From Tipula vernalis (Eukaryota; Arthropoda; Insecta; Diptera; Tipulidae): a stretch of DNA of 64,000 nt. Of the stretch, positions 34,380 to 47,117 are shown one piece after another. The position numbers were made by a program, and so were the translations under genes. The notes under the pieces are model-generated. The model was not told the DNA's origin. It searched no databases and saw nothing but the letters and a program-made list of their open reading frames with translations. Location: contig OY282560.1 in NCBI GenBank assembly GCA_958295665.1, positions 266,587,168 through 266,651,167 of the forward strand, given 5' to 3'. The stretch's first letter is position 1, and the number at the start of each line of letters is the position of its first letter.

Positions 34380-35427
34380 TGTGTAGAAGCGTGTAATGTA
34401 CCATTTCACACACCCGACAACGATCTTGAACCTTACATTGCGCCAAGCTTTGTGATGATTTCAGACAGTTTGTGTATAGCTTAAGATTTCCAACATTTTT
34501 CTGCGTTCACTTATCGACATGGACAAAATTGGTAAAAGTCGAATATGTGCTATTGGTTGGGCTTGCAGTTTTGAAGAATTTAGAGAAGATGACGATCCGT
34601 ATTCTACCTTGGACATATCTATTTTACGACTTCTTAATTTTTTGAACTCACAAATATCTTTAAATGTGGGTAGGACATTTCGCGGGGCTTCAACACGCCA
34701 TTTAGCTTTCGTGTCTGGATCAAGCTTGGTGTATATCAAATACATCAGCAGATCGTCCCAGTATTGAGTTGGACGCCCAAGCGTCTTGAACAGCCTGATG
34801 TGCGAATTGAACTCATCTACCAAATTGAATATTTTTTTTAGAAGTGGCTCTATCTATTGCTTTAATAATGGAATATAATGATTTGAAGTGCTCTTCTGCT
34901 ATTGGGTTCGCATTATTGAACCTATAGAATAATAAACTCCGCGCCTCTGCATAATTTGCCGCAACAAAATTCATATTTTCAAAAGACTTTTGCAGCAATG
35001 CCTTTAACTGAATGCTTTAAATATTGTAATTTAGTAAGGTCATTGAGCTTTGGGTTGCCGTGAATGGATTTGGTTACTTCACCAGAAAAACAGTTTAGAG
35101 TAATTTCAGGGAGTTTTGGAACAAATGACAATGTATCTGGCTGAATATGAGGAGCCATGCCTTTTTTTATTTTAAGTTCCTCAAACTTTTCTTCCAACGC
35201 AGGTCTCAAGTTATAGTAGTGACGAGATACAGTGAAACGAAATCTGAATCATGTTGCGTTTCATCTAGCGTTTCCAAGTCCAACTGATTTTGGTTAAACA
35301 TCGTGTAGTCAGAGATTAAATCGGCAAGACGTAAACTTAATTTGGTTTCTACAAATTCCTCTAGCTCACTTAGGGATTCAGCGAAAATCTTGTTTGTTTG
35401 GATCAAACGTTTTATTTGGACCGCCAT
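34380..35427 (-). pseudogene. BEL/Pao gag remnant
   Basis: The ATG at 35427 starts MAVQIKRLIQTNKIF with SLSELEEFVETKLSLRLADL. The following segments (35209-34979, 34998-34813, 34823-34461) in shifting frames include LPEITLNCFSGE, KLQYLKHSVKG and a region with YWDDLLMYLIYTKLD, which match the DUF1759-type capsid region of BEL/Pao. A zinc-knuckle-like CKVQDRCRVC followed by HYTLLH lies near 34440-34380. At least four frame changes make it non-functional. Confidence 0.8.
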
Positions 35428-35559
35428 AGTAGAAGTTGAGATAGAATCGTACTGAAATTTTTACTAATCACTTAATGAACGATTGGAACAACAAACTGTA
35501 ATTTTGACTAATAAATCTTGTAGAATATGCTTTAAATTGAATTGTCAATGTGTCTTACA

Positions 35560-35858
35560 ACCGGATTTACACCAGAACTTCACAGAACTAAAAAAAATAT
35601 AAAAACTTACGGTTTGACGTAGAGGACCCTGAATTGTTTTCCGGTTTATAAAATTTCAACGTTTTACTGGAATGCAGTCCAATGTGAATATAGAGTAGAA
35701 ATTCCACGACCTCAGTCTCAATTATGTGATGTGAAAACACTGAACCTGTTCGAACTCAGTCTTTCGATACAACACGAACACGAATGATAGCGGTTTTTTC
35801 CGATCAATACTGGATATCTGCCAGTGCTGTTGCCGCACTGGCAACAACAGAGGCCCTG
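35560..35858 (-). mobile_element. Possible 5' LTR of the BEL/Pao remnant
   Basis: On the minus strand the sequence starts TGTTGTTGCCAGTGCGGCAA with an internal CCAGTGC/GCACTGG inverted pair, as is common at BEL-type LTR starts. It lies upstream of gag. The inner boundary is a guess and no matching 3' LTR was found to the left, so it is unproven. Confidence 0.35.
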
Positions 35859-35899
35859 AAGAAATGTGTCCAATTTTGGGTATACTATATTTTGCTAAA

Positions 35900-36062
35900 T
35901 GTATTCACATTCGTACTAACGGAGGCTGAATATATACAAACGTGTACATATAATGAAATAATGAGGAATTTGTAGGTTATGAACAGCGATGTATTTAAGT
36001 TAAAACTGGAAATTTCCAATCGTGTAATATCACAAAGGCTCGATAGATATGATGACGCCTAC
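35900..36062 (+). repeat. Tandem duplication, copy 1 left part
   Basis: This segment, continued at 37149-37185, matches 37215-37375 (for example CGTGTAATA, GCTCG, ATGACG and TTTCACGTGAACA in order). The 36063-37148 element splits this copy. Confidence 0.65.
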
Positions 36063-37148
36063 TGTCTTCCACCGTAAAAAAACGCCTAGACGCTTTATTT
36101 GGGAGTAGCAGAAAATTTGAACATCTTGAAAATGAAAGAAAAAATCAAATAAACGCCCATTCAAATCGAACGCCTAAGCGCTGTATTTGGAAATTCGATT
36201 ACCACTAACAAAATAAAAATAAATTTTTACGAATTCATTGATCTTAGAATTATTTTGGAAATTATAAAATTTAGTGATTAAATAAATTGAATCTAGGATT
36301 TTGCCAACCGAAGTTGCCTTGGAAAAATTTAGAATTTTGCATATTAAATTTTATTAAGGCCAAGTAAACACATTTTACTTACCATTAAGAATATTTGAGC
36401 TATTATATCCAAAATTTGTATCTGTAAGCTTGCTAACTGTAATAACGAAGAGACTGACAATTCGCTTTGTGAAGTTTCCAAAATCAAGTTTGAATATGTT
36501 ATTTGCTTTTTGTTGGTAAGCCTCCAAATTATCTTTTGCAGTCCAGATTAAATTCTAAATACTTTTAAAATGAATAAAAATCTATGGCTTAATGTAATAG
36601 AATGTAGTAGGTGGTCAGCTAAACGAACGATTTATACTCAAAATCGTTAATCGGCTTAAATATAACCCTCCATTCGATTGCAAATGAGATATACTCTAGA
36701 AAAATATGAATACTCGATTTACTAGACTTCTCACGACGCAAATAAAATCAAGGTCAACATGACAATCACGCAAAATAAAACACGTATTACGTGAATTTTT
36801 CGAGTTAATCTATATAATCTATATATCATCGTAGGCTTTCGATTTTGGTTCGCCCAGGATCGATTGTTCGAAAGGGGTTGGGTAATATTTTTCAATATAT
36901 TGCTAAAGACCTCATTGTCGAAGATTAAGGTTGCTTTCGGGCGGCCGCTAATATATTCCATAATTTTCGTATAGTCCATTGGACGTCCTGTGTTACGACG
37001 AATTATTAAAATTTTGAAAAAAACTTGAATTTTAATAATTTAAATCATTTAACTTGAATAAACCGCTCTGGGCGTTTTATTCGAATAAAACGCCCAGTAG
37101 GCGCACTATTCGTTTAAAGTGCCTAGGCGTTTTTTACGGCGGAAGACA
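36063..37148. mobile_element. Unidentified 1.1-kb element with terminal inverted repeats
   Basis: The left end TGTCTTCCACCGTAAAAAAA and right end (reverse complement TGTCTTCCGCCGTAAAAAAC) are inverted repeats that extend through CGCCTAG to about 34 bp. Subterminal AACGCC repeats occur on both sides, with a 30-bp palindrome at 37068-37097. The insertion is confirmed by the neighbouring uninterrupted copy of the flanking duplication. The only open stretch of note is 36979-36731 on the minus strand (82 codons, MDYTKIMEYISGRP start, hydrophobic end), not recognised. Superfamily unknown; exact target duplication not resolved. Confidence 0.75.
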
Positions 37149-37375
37149 TTAGTTATATTTCACGTGAACAACACAGTACGACAATACGTTAGCAAAGGTT
37201 TATAATAATGTATATAGGTTCACGTGCCGTGATAATAATGAATTGATGAAGATTTGTAGATTATTGCTTATATTGTTAAACTGGATATTTATACACGTGT
37301 AATACTAAGAAAGCTCGGTACATATAATGACGGGCAATTAGGATTTCACGTGAACAAAAAACACACGACAAGATG
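37149..37375 (+). repeat. Tandem duplication, copy 1 right part and copy 2
   Basis: 37149-37185 completes copy 1; 37215-37375 is copy 2, uninterrupted. Both contain TTTCACGTGAACA. The identity is moderate, so the duplication is older than the element inserted into copy 1. Confidence 0.65.
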
Positions 37376-37588
37376 GCTGATAAGATTTAATTAGGCAGCA
37401 CCACCATCATATCCCACTTCTGACACGATATGTTTTTTTACAACTAACCTTGTATAATATTATAAAACTCTCTGAGAGAGTCTCTCCGAGAAAAAAAAAC
37501 TCAAGTAAAAAAATGAAGAACACGTACAATAAATTTTAATGTTATTTTATTGGCCCTGTTCTAATTTTAAAATCAAGTTTGTTGGTGG

Positions 37589-37924
37589 TAGAGACATGCA
37601 GTTTGGTTACTTTTAGGTAATCACGGGTACTCGTTACTTTTGACGTAATACTCGTTACTTTTTATTCGTTACAAAGCAATCACTACTATAAACAAAAAAA
37701 CGTTTTTCATTGTTTGTATGTAAAAACACAAACGTAAGGAGAAAAAAAGACAGAACTAGATTACATACGTTGGATTCAACTGAATGAAGCGAACTAATTT
37801 TTTTTTTGTTTTCATTTTAGTAGGTATAAAGTAACGAATATTTTTTAACCGAAGGAATCGTTACTTCGGGTAGTTAAAAGTAACGAGTATTAAATAACGA
37901 ATAGTTACTACCCGCACACCTCTA
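37589..37924. mobile_element. hAT-type MITE, 336 bp
   Basis: The ends TAGAGACATGCAG and (right, reverse complement) TAGAGGTGTGCGG are inverted repeats. They are flanked on both sides by the identical octamer GTTGGTGG (37581-37588 and 37925-37932), the 8-bp target duplication typical of hAT elements. TACTCGTTAC-type repeats fill both subterminal regions. No coding sequence is present, so it depends on a transposase elsewhere. Its ends differ from those of the hAT element at 47652. Confidence 0.9.
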
Positions 37925-37932
37925 GTTGGTGG

Positions 37933-40819
37933 TTAACACAGGTAAAATGTCACTTATAAGAATCTGTATGCAATGAAACAACCGAAAATCATGCCACCGT
38001 TATTGTGGGTTATTCTTACATTTCTTGTGGCTAATTTTTGATTTTAATTACAATTTTGAATTATCAAATTCATGTGTCTTATTTGATTTGAATATAATAA
38101 CTTAACACAACGATTTGACTACAAACAATGAAACTTGTATTGCTTCTGACTAAGCAATATGCACTATTTACCCTCGTGCCTTAAAGCATAGATATATTTC
38201 TACGTTTAAAAGTCGTGTCTCAAAAGAACCTGTCACTTTTTTCTCTTTATACAATTTCTCAATTCCTTTAAATATATTTAATAACATCATCAGCATCGCC
38301 ATCAAATGCTAAAATATTAAATCTCCGTTTTTATAATTTCTACATAGATAATGTACGTATGTATAAAATGGCGTTTTCTACGTGTAAAAAATTGTGTAAA
38401 TTACATAGTGCATTTTACTGGCCCAACTGTGGTCCTGACGAGAACATTATTATAAATTAATATGTTATTTTTTTCCAAATAGCTTCCTTATTTTAGAAAA
38501 AATTATATTTCAATAAAATTGACAATAAACGGTACTAGTAAGGTTGTCTACCTTTTTTGCCCAATCCATTCTTTATCAATTAAGCATTTTAAACTGGAGT
38601 TAAAACTATTGCGAAGTACATGTTAATTGTCTGTCTTGATTGTGTGGTGACGAAAATTGATATGTATTATAAAAAAACGTTTTCCGACATCTAAAATATA
38701 GCAATATTTGACTAACTTCACAGTACATACATAACAATTTGATATAACTTCCTAAGGGGTTAGAAAATAATTTATTTTAAATGCAAACATTTAAAATTTC
38801 TGTTAAGCCAACCTCTTATTAATTGGTTATAAATCATTAAGAAAATATTTCCAGATAACGTAAAGAATTGTGAATAAGAAAGGGTTTAAAATTTCAAAGT
38901 TTTAAAAACGTTTTACCTTGGCGAACGAATTTAACGTTAAACTTACAGGTTTGTATGAATTTCTAACTTAACGAACAAAAATTATTGTAACAGATACAAT
39001 CTACAATCATTTTCAGTTTCACATAAACTAAGTTTTTTTTTTTTTTTTTTGTGTATATATATTCTTACAGATCGTAAAAAACCGAAACGTCGTAAAGTTC
39101 ATAATTTTCTATTTATTTACTGCCATTTTTCTCATGTATGTAATAAAAACAAACATTAAGTCGGAATGAATCGAAATGGCTTGTGTTCCATCCTCTTCGT
39201 ATACTACTACTGCTTTTGGGTGAAAATAAATGTAACATGAAGAAAAACGAAAGAAAAGCGACATGGTATATAAACATAAAAATGAATGTAGAACTTTGGG
39301 CTTATAAAAAATTGATTTTGGTGATATTTTAATCGAGTGGGAATTTCCCATTTGTACTGTTAGCTATATATTTTACATTATAGTGGAATCATTATCGATT
39401 TTCAATTATTGAATTTATTTTATTTGGGGGTTGGTTTGATTTTATATTTTTGTTTGCGTGATTGTTTTATTTCTTGAAATGATTTTAAAATTAGAGAGAT
39501 ATGTAAAATTTACATAATGTTATTAACTCTATGTAATTGAAATTGAAAAAAATTACTTGTTGCTAATAATTTCCATTGGAAACGAGAAAAATTATTAATT
39601 TCCAATTAAATTTTTAAAACAAGTTTTTTTTTGCATTCAATGCTTGAATGGGAATCAAATATTTTTTTTTCTTTTTTGTATAGAATGTTGTTCGAACAAA
39701 TAATAATTGATTTTGTGCTCCTTGCTCATTATTAAATATCGCCGTTTATTCCACAAAACGGAGGAAAATCAAAAACTCATTTCCTTTCTTATCCTTCAAT
39801 TTCTATTTTTTTGTTCATTTTTATTATCATTTTTTTTTATTGTGCTTTCGTAACTCCGTTAAATTTTTACATAAAATTGTAACTGAAGTAGAAAGTAAAT
39901 AATAAGAAGAAATTTCCCAAAACTTTATCAATATTAATTTTTTTTTGGTCTTGTGTGCTGGCTGCTGCTACTACAAAGCTATACAGCAAAAATGAAAAAA
40001 AAAAAAAAAAAAAATGAGGGAAACTTTTTTTTTTTGTCTTTATTATTATTGTTAAACATTCAAGTTGAAAAATTGAAAAAACCATGAAGCAATCGCGGAT
40101 GAAGATAATGAGAATGTAAATGATAGGTTTGCATGAATGATCTTTTTGTATTAAGCTGTGGGTGGAAAATAGTTTTCTGCTGTTTCGAAGCTTTTTGTTT
40201 TTCATTTTTAGACTGGAACTAATCAATGGTTTGCTATTAGAAAATTGCATGACACGTTGAAAAATGTTGAGAATTATTACCGCACATTCCTAATTTTCAA
40301 GTCTTTTTTTCTTTTTTCTTAAATTGTAAAATTTGGTTCTGTTTTTTGTATTATTTTGGGTTAAGCTGCAAGACCAAAAAGTGTTAATTTCCTTTTCCTC
40401 CATTTCCGCAGTTAAAGAATATATTTTAATAATTTGTATAAATTTGCATAAATAAATTTAATTTTATAAGTTTTTTTTTCCGTTGGTTTAATAAACAATT
40501 GGGGTTTGGTGGCCTGTCGTGAACTAATTGTAGCTGTTAGTATTAGTACAATTGAAATTTGTGCTGGTTGAATGAAGTGTTAACACTTCAAGCATATCGT
40601 GTTTACCAAATTACCAAAAATATAATTTATGAGTTTAACGGAACGTAAGTTAAAAATGTACGAGACAATGGTGTTCCTGTTTGGTTATGTTTAACTAATT
40701 TAAATTATTTGGTTTAATTTAATAATACAACGGGAGAATTTCGAAGCTTAAGCTTTAGAATTGAGTATGTTTACCGCAGGACTCAAATTTGGAGATATAT
40801 TTGAAATTCCCGAAATATT
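37933..40819. other. AT-rich stretch without recognised genes
   Basis: Several T- and A-runs (for example near 39035 and 39993) and AT-rich open stretches occur, including a minus-strand one at 39867-40250 that is a low-complexity Phe/Lys/Ile sequence and is considered chance. A 16-bp palindrome GAAGTGTTAACACTTC lies at about 40575. Confidence 0.5.
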
Positions 40820-43800
40820 TAAACAAAGTTTTAACTCTGAAATCGAAGGCATACATCGCCTGACTGCAGATAAACCTGCATCATGCAAAGGCCTCTTCGG
40901 ACGTCCTTTGTCGTAGGTTTATCTGCCAAAACATTGGCGTGCCTCTAATCCAGGAGCCATGGGTGGCAGGTAGCCAGATTAGAGGTATACCAAATCAAGT
41001 GGGTAAGTTAATTTTTCATAACGGAACTGAGAGTCCAAGAGCGGCTTTTTTGGCCAGTTCGCAAATTAATTTTATTTCTATTTCAGAGTTCATATTCAGG
41101 GACTTGGTTGCAGTAATGGTGAAGGTTCTGGGTGAAAGAGGCAAACGGGAGGCAATAATGGCCTCCGCCTATTTTCCTGGAGACTCAGAGTTAATAACTC
41201 CACTTGACGTTAGGCGGCTCATAGCTCATTGCAAACGCAATGGGCTGGCCTACCTGATAGGATGCAATGCAAACGCACACCACATGGTTTGGAGTAGCAG
41301 GTGAGTACCTTTTTGAATTTCTGATCTCAAATAATGTATACATTGTCAATAGGGGAAGGAAACCTACTTTTATAAATGCGATTAGGCAAGGGGTCCTAGA
41401 TTTGACACTTGCTAGTCCGAATTTCAGCGACTTGGTCAAAAACTAGCATTTGTCTGAAGAGGCCTCATTATCGGATCACTTGCACATCACATTCGATTTG
41501 GCGGCCGAGACCATGCAGCGACAGGAAATCAGAATTCCAAAACTGTCCGACTGGGACTCTTATAGAGTCTCACTCGAATCAGAAATGCCCTCGTTTGTGG
41601 GGAATATAGAGTCTCTAGAGGGTTTGGAGATCTGTTCTTCAGAAAGTACTTTCAAGGGATCATTCAAATGGTTTAGGACTTCTCCAGAAGCAAGATGGGA
41701 GGTTCACTGAAAACCGGAAGGAAACCTTAGAGGTACTGCTAGAGACCCACTTCCCGGATTCAGTAGTGGTAGGAGCCCAAGAGGACCCGCATGATCTCTC
41801 AAATGAGGTGGCCTATACGCCTCACAGTAGGATCTGGAGTCTCTCTGGGAATATTTTCACACCCAGCAAGGTGCGATGGGCTATTGGGTCTTTCAAACCT
41901 TTCAAATTCGCTGAAGGGGATGGTATCTTTCCAGCTTTACTTCAAAAAGGTATTAAGGAAATACTCCCCAGCTTGACCCAGATGTTTCGGGTAAGTTATG
42001 CTTTTAACTATATTCCGAAACTGTGGAGGAAAATAAATGTTGTCTTTATACCAAAGGGGAGGGGGGAGTCGTCCAGACACCCAGGCCAGGTCATATCGGC
42101 CAATTAGCCTCACATCGTTTCTATTGAAGACGATGAAAAAAATCCTGGACTATCAAATAAGAAGTGAGGTCCTTGGGAAAAATCCGCTGCATCGCGACCA
42201 GTTTGCGTATCAAACTGGTAAGTCCACTGTAATGGCCCTTAGCGGTCTAGTCACGAGGATTGAAAAAGCAGTGAAATTGCCATTTGTGCCTTTGTGAACA
42301 TTGAGGGGGCGTTTGATAATACCTCCTATGGATCTATAGAGAGGGCAGCAATGGGAAAAAGGGTTCCGCTTTCTACAATTAGATTACTTCCAGACTAGGT
42401 AGCGAGTCAGTAACCATCAGGGCCGTAAAGGGCTGTGCGCAAGGAGGCATACTGTCTCCCATTTTGTGGTCATTGGTTATTGACGGACTACTGGTCCTTC
42501 TGAGTAGCCATGGGTTTGATGTCCAAGGCTATGCGGATGACTTGGCTATCATAATCAGAGGCAAGTTTGATGAAGTCATTTCTGATCGTATGCAAAATGC
42601 ACTTAATATAATATGGCAGTGGTGTTACCAGGAAGGACTCAGTGTCAATCCAAACAAAACTGTCATTGTTCCTTTTACGAGGAGGAAAAAGCTTGCGCTT
42701 ACAGCTCCCTCGTTAAACGGTGCTACTGTTCCTTTTTCCAAAGAGGTTAAATATCTAGGGGTTATCCTAGATCAAAAAATGAACTGGAACCAACATTTGT
42801 TGAAAATTCAGAATAGGGCCACCAAGGCTTTCTGCGCCTGTCAAAGACTATATGGGCTTACTCGGGAACTACAACCAAAAATAATCTACTGGTCATTTCT
42901 TACAATCATTGACGGTTGTATGGTGGCCTAAAACTGAGCAGAAGGCAACGCAAACCTTATTGAAAAAGATTCGGCGTATAGCCTGCATCGGTGTTACGGG
43001 CTCAATGAAATCATGTCCAACCGCGGCGACTGACACCGTTACACCTGCATATTAAAAAGGATGCTGCAATTATGGCCCTAAAATGCAGGCGGAAGGAAAT
43101 ATCAAACCAGGCAATATGGTGGGTCATTTGGAAATCCTTAAGGAATTTCAGACAGAGCCTATCATAGGAATGTCTTCCGACTGTATGCCAGCTAAACTGG
43201 ACTTCCACAAACCATTCTGTGTTAGGTTACCTGATGTGTGGAGTGCAAGTGTCCATCCTTTGAGCGAGGGTATATGGTATGGTTTACAGATGGATCAAAA
43301 ACGGAAGATGGGGTGGGGATGGGAATACACGGGAGTGGCACTACCCTCTCGAAGTCCTTGAGTACCAATGCTACCGTTTTTCAAGCACAAGTACATGCTA
43401 AAGAACTTTGCGCTAGGATAGGCATAGCAAAAGGCCTAAACGATGCAAAGATTTATATTGTATCAGACAGCCAATCGGCCTTAGAGGTTCTTAGGTCTTG
43501 TACCGTTGAGTCAAGCCTTGTATGGGATTGTCTGAAGGTTATTAAACATCTGGCAGGTCCAAATAAAGTAACACTTATGTGGGTGCCAGGTCATACTGGA
43601 ATCGAATGAAACGAGGCAGCTGATGGCCCTGCCCGTGAGGGTTCTGCCTCCATTTATTAGGCCAGAAATCTTCTGCGGCGTCATTAAGGGACACCTTAGA
43701 GCAGCTGTAAAACGCTGGGAGGGTGGTTAAAAGTCCTCCTACTGGCGCAGAATTCCAGGTTTGCGACAGGCGAAGAAATTTATATCACCTTCGTCTGTCA

Positions 43801-44055
43801 TGATTAAGGAGTGTCTTGAACTTAGGAAACCTGAGTTGAGGCTGCTTACTGGCTTCCTCATAGGTCATGTCCCCTTAAGGTATCACCTTAAGAAGATGGG
43901 CTTAAGTACGACAGATGGATGCCGTTTCTGCGATCTGGAAGCGGAATCAGCGGAACATGTTCTGTGCCATTGCCCAGCCATTTTCCAGCAAAGACTGCAA
44001 CATCTAGGAGGGAGAACAATGAGCCCAGATAGTATATATCACGGCCAGTAGTATT
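40820..44055 (+). pseudogene. LOA/I-type ORF2 (endonuclease, RT, RNase H), multiply frameshifted
   Basis: The endonuclease part shows VPLIQEPWVAG, IMASAYFPGD, LIGCNANAHH and LSDHL (41465 region). The reverse transcriptase shows SYRPISLTSFLLKTM, DQFAYQTGKST, NIEGAFDNTSY with the first Asp (42297-42330), GCAQGGILSPILWSLV, and YADDLAII with the catalytic pair near 42530. RNase H follows with WFTDGSK, VHAKELCA, VSDSQSAL and MWVPGHTGIE (43260-43610). A C-terminal CRFCDLEAESAEHVLCHC motif lies near 43920. At least six frame changes and several stops break it. Such ORF2 proteins carry out target-primed reverse transcription; this one is dead. Confidence 0.85.
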
Positions 44056-44190
44056 ATCAGATTCATTAAGAGCCTGAATATTGACTGGACGGATAATTAA
44101 GTATGGTCCAGCACAATAGATCTTTTAGGTCGCGGTGCGAGTTGGCTTATCGCCCACATGGCTCTTCAATCAATACTAATAATAATAATA
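40820..44190 (+). mobile_element. LOA/I-type LINE, 5' truncated, ending in (TAA)n
   Basis: Endonuclease, reverse transcriptase, RNase H and a C-terminal Cys/His motif follow in order on the plus strand. The element ends in a CAATACTAATAATAATAATA tail near 44170-44190; TAA-repeat tails are known in I-type LINEs. The 5' part, including any ORF1, is missing. Confidence 0.8.
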
Positions 44191-47100
44191 TAAACCGAGA
44201 ATTCATATGTGTTTGCCATATGTGTGCAACACAAAATCAGTTCTCTAATAATTTCGAAATTTTAAATAATGTCAAATAGTGCCTGGCTTCACTCTAAAAC
44301 TCGAATATATCGAACCATGGGGTAGCCGGCCTCCTAAAAATTTCGATAAGGCTCAAATAATCTAGTCAAATATCTAAAAACATCTTAAAAGTTCTTGAAA
44401 ATTTTGTCCCATTACAAAAATTTGAACATATTCCAAACCAAAGTCAAGTAAAGCAAAGTAATATACAAAAATGTTCTACCTCTATTGCCTAGCCCTCAAA
44501 TAATTTCGAAAATTCCAAAAATATGTGTTGATAATTCGTAAATAATCTTTCGAATAACCCCAAAATCAGAATTTCCTAGACACCAGTACGATTACCTGCC
44601 ACTGAGCCTTAAAATCCGACTACCTTTTACCATACAGAAACACAGTTTTACGTGACATATAAACGTATAAATATATTATCTGTGGTGTTCTGCCCACCAT
44701 TTCATTAATAAACATCGTTCCTCGTTTACGTTGACATTTCTACCATTATATCTGTTTTATATTCGTCGACAAAAACCACATCGAAATTTTTTTCGAGGTA
44801 TAAGGCACTTTTATTCTAATCAAAATCAAATATAAATAATTCCTATAATTAATTTGCCGCAAAGTCTAACCTCCCTGACCCTTCTCTTACACCATCTATC
44901 ATTCACAGACTGGTTCATCGATGCGTCGCATAAGATTCAAGTCTAGAACAGTTGCTAAGTTATTGCAGACAATGATGCCAACGAATCAACTAGTTCCGGC
45001 GGGCCCTTCCTAACCCTTGAGCTAAAAGAACTAAGCCCTAGGGAAGCCCTGCTTTAGGGGCGCCGATTTTCAATTAAAATCTTCTAAATTTGGTCAAGTG
45101 GCAATATTACATTGTGGACCAAGATGATCTAGAAGAAGGTTTAATTGAATAATGTTTGCATTTTAAACTTGTTCGTATACAGGGTGTCCTGCAACCTAAG
45201 AACAAATATGTTGATATCTAAAAAATTCTCCGGGTAGTTTATTCCAGGAACCAAAAACATTATTGTAAACTTGGCAATATTGTAATTAGAGATTAGAGAT
45301 TAATAAATTACAGAGTTGTCAAGTTACCATAAGATTTTTGGTCATAAAAGAAAATTAGCCTGAAGATTTTTAAAATTTCAACGTATTTGAATTCAGAGAG
45401 TATTGCGGAAGGTCGAAATGAGCCGCTTTTTCTTTGACTTTGGGTCCCAGTATTATCTGGCAAATCAATTTGAACACACAAAAAATCGATTTAAAACATA
45501 GAATCGACATAGAACATATAGTATTTTAATGATTGAGCCTTCTCCACTCCAACCGGAATGTATACTATGAAAATACGTAACATTTTTTTATTCCGTACAG
45601 GTGTTAATTCAATATTTATCGGTTATACATATAAAAACAAACACTGTGGTCAATCAATGCCTTTTTAAATTACCATATCATCGTATAACTTACAAACACA
45701 TTTTACATACTATGTATCGATCCACATTGTCCAATCCGATCAACAGCAAGTAAAATACAATTAATATTCCACAATCATGTAAATATCCATTTTTACACGC
45801 ATAAATATCCTCTCCAGCTCAATGAATTAGAAAGAATAATTTTCGAACGTGCGAATGAAAATTATGTTTTCCTTTCTCTGTTGTTGTTGTTTTTATAATA
45901 TTAAATGAAAATCACTCAAACAGAAAATAAAATATAAATGTGGAAAATCGAAATCATAAATAGTGGTAGTAGAAGCTTTATGTATATGTTGTAAAAATGA
46001 GTTTTTTGTTTTTGGAATTTTCTGCCGCATAATAAATTTCTGAATAGTAATTTTGTTCTACGTAACATAAATTTATAAAAAAAAAAAACGGAAGTAGGAA
46101 CTTGGATGTTCCTATCAAATAGGTGTGATTGCATAAAAAAAAATTCTCTAAAGTGTTTTTTTTTTTTTTTGCAGTAAGTGGTAAATAGGTGATAGAAAGC
46201 ATAAATTGTCGGAAACGAATAAAATAGCGATGCATAAACCTATTATTAAGGCGAACGATTTATGTTTATAAAAGAACATGTAATTGTAGGCACTGCCGAA
46301 CAATTTAACGTCAAAATTATTATATCTAACGAAATTTGTACAAACTGTTTAAGATTTTTGTTTCTCTTTCTCGCATAATCTAATCAATTAAACTTTTAAC
46401 GAGAGCGAAAGATTGTTTTTATGTATAATAGAATAAAATCTGTGGTTGGTTGAATTTATGCTTTTAACATGAATAATTTGATTTTCATTGTTGAAAAATT
46501 ATGATAAAGAAAAAGAAACGAACATGAAGTTAAGTACTGTCATAAATTGAATAAAACGAAGATTTATTTTGTGATGAAACATGAAAGGCTTTTAGATTTT
46601 ATGATTTATTGGTTTTTGTTTTCTTTTTTTTTTGCAACAATATTCTGGGAAACAAGGTCTGGGATTTAAATAATCGATGAATTCACTTGAATATATGCTA
46701 ATGGCATATAAAGCTAATACCTTTATGTGGGTTCGATTAATACAACGTAAAAATATTTTTTTCATGCTGTTTATCTTTTACATATTATTGTAGTTATCGA
46801 GAGGTTTAAGTCATCATAAACCCATTTGTAAAGCTCAAATATCATTGTTCATTTTAATATGAGTGAAAAAGCGATTTTGGTAGGAATGGTGCCCATTGAA
46901 ATCAAGGGCCCTTTTACGAAATTTTCGATAGTGTTTTTTAAAAATATTTAATAATTAAAAATTTTTTTTTCAAAAATGTGAGTTGCAAATAAACTTTCAT
47001 TTTATATTAATATTAGATTTGTGTAATATTAATATTATATTACAGAGAAACCTCACAACAGATATCGCCGCAACCAAAAAAGTTGTGTGTTGTAGTGAGG
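44191..47100. other. Spacer without recognised genes
   Basis: Bases 44191-45170 have moderately balanced composition but no coding motif. TACAGGGTGTCC at 45180 looks like a transposon end but has no partner. Bases 45600-47000 are AT-rich; the minus-strand open stretches at 45916-46235 are low complexity. Confidence 0.45.
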
Positions 47101-47117
47101 TGTCCCTTAAACTGAGG

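Noticed and set aside
39867..40250. 127-codon minus-strand open stretch
   Set aside because: Low-complexity Lys/Phe/Ile sequence derived from A- and T-runs, with no family resemblance.
45176..45420. TACAGGGTGTCC resembling a mariner-type terminus
   Set aside because: No partner end and no transposase remains nearby.
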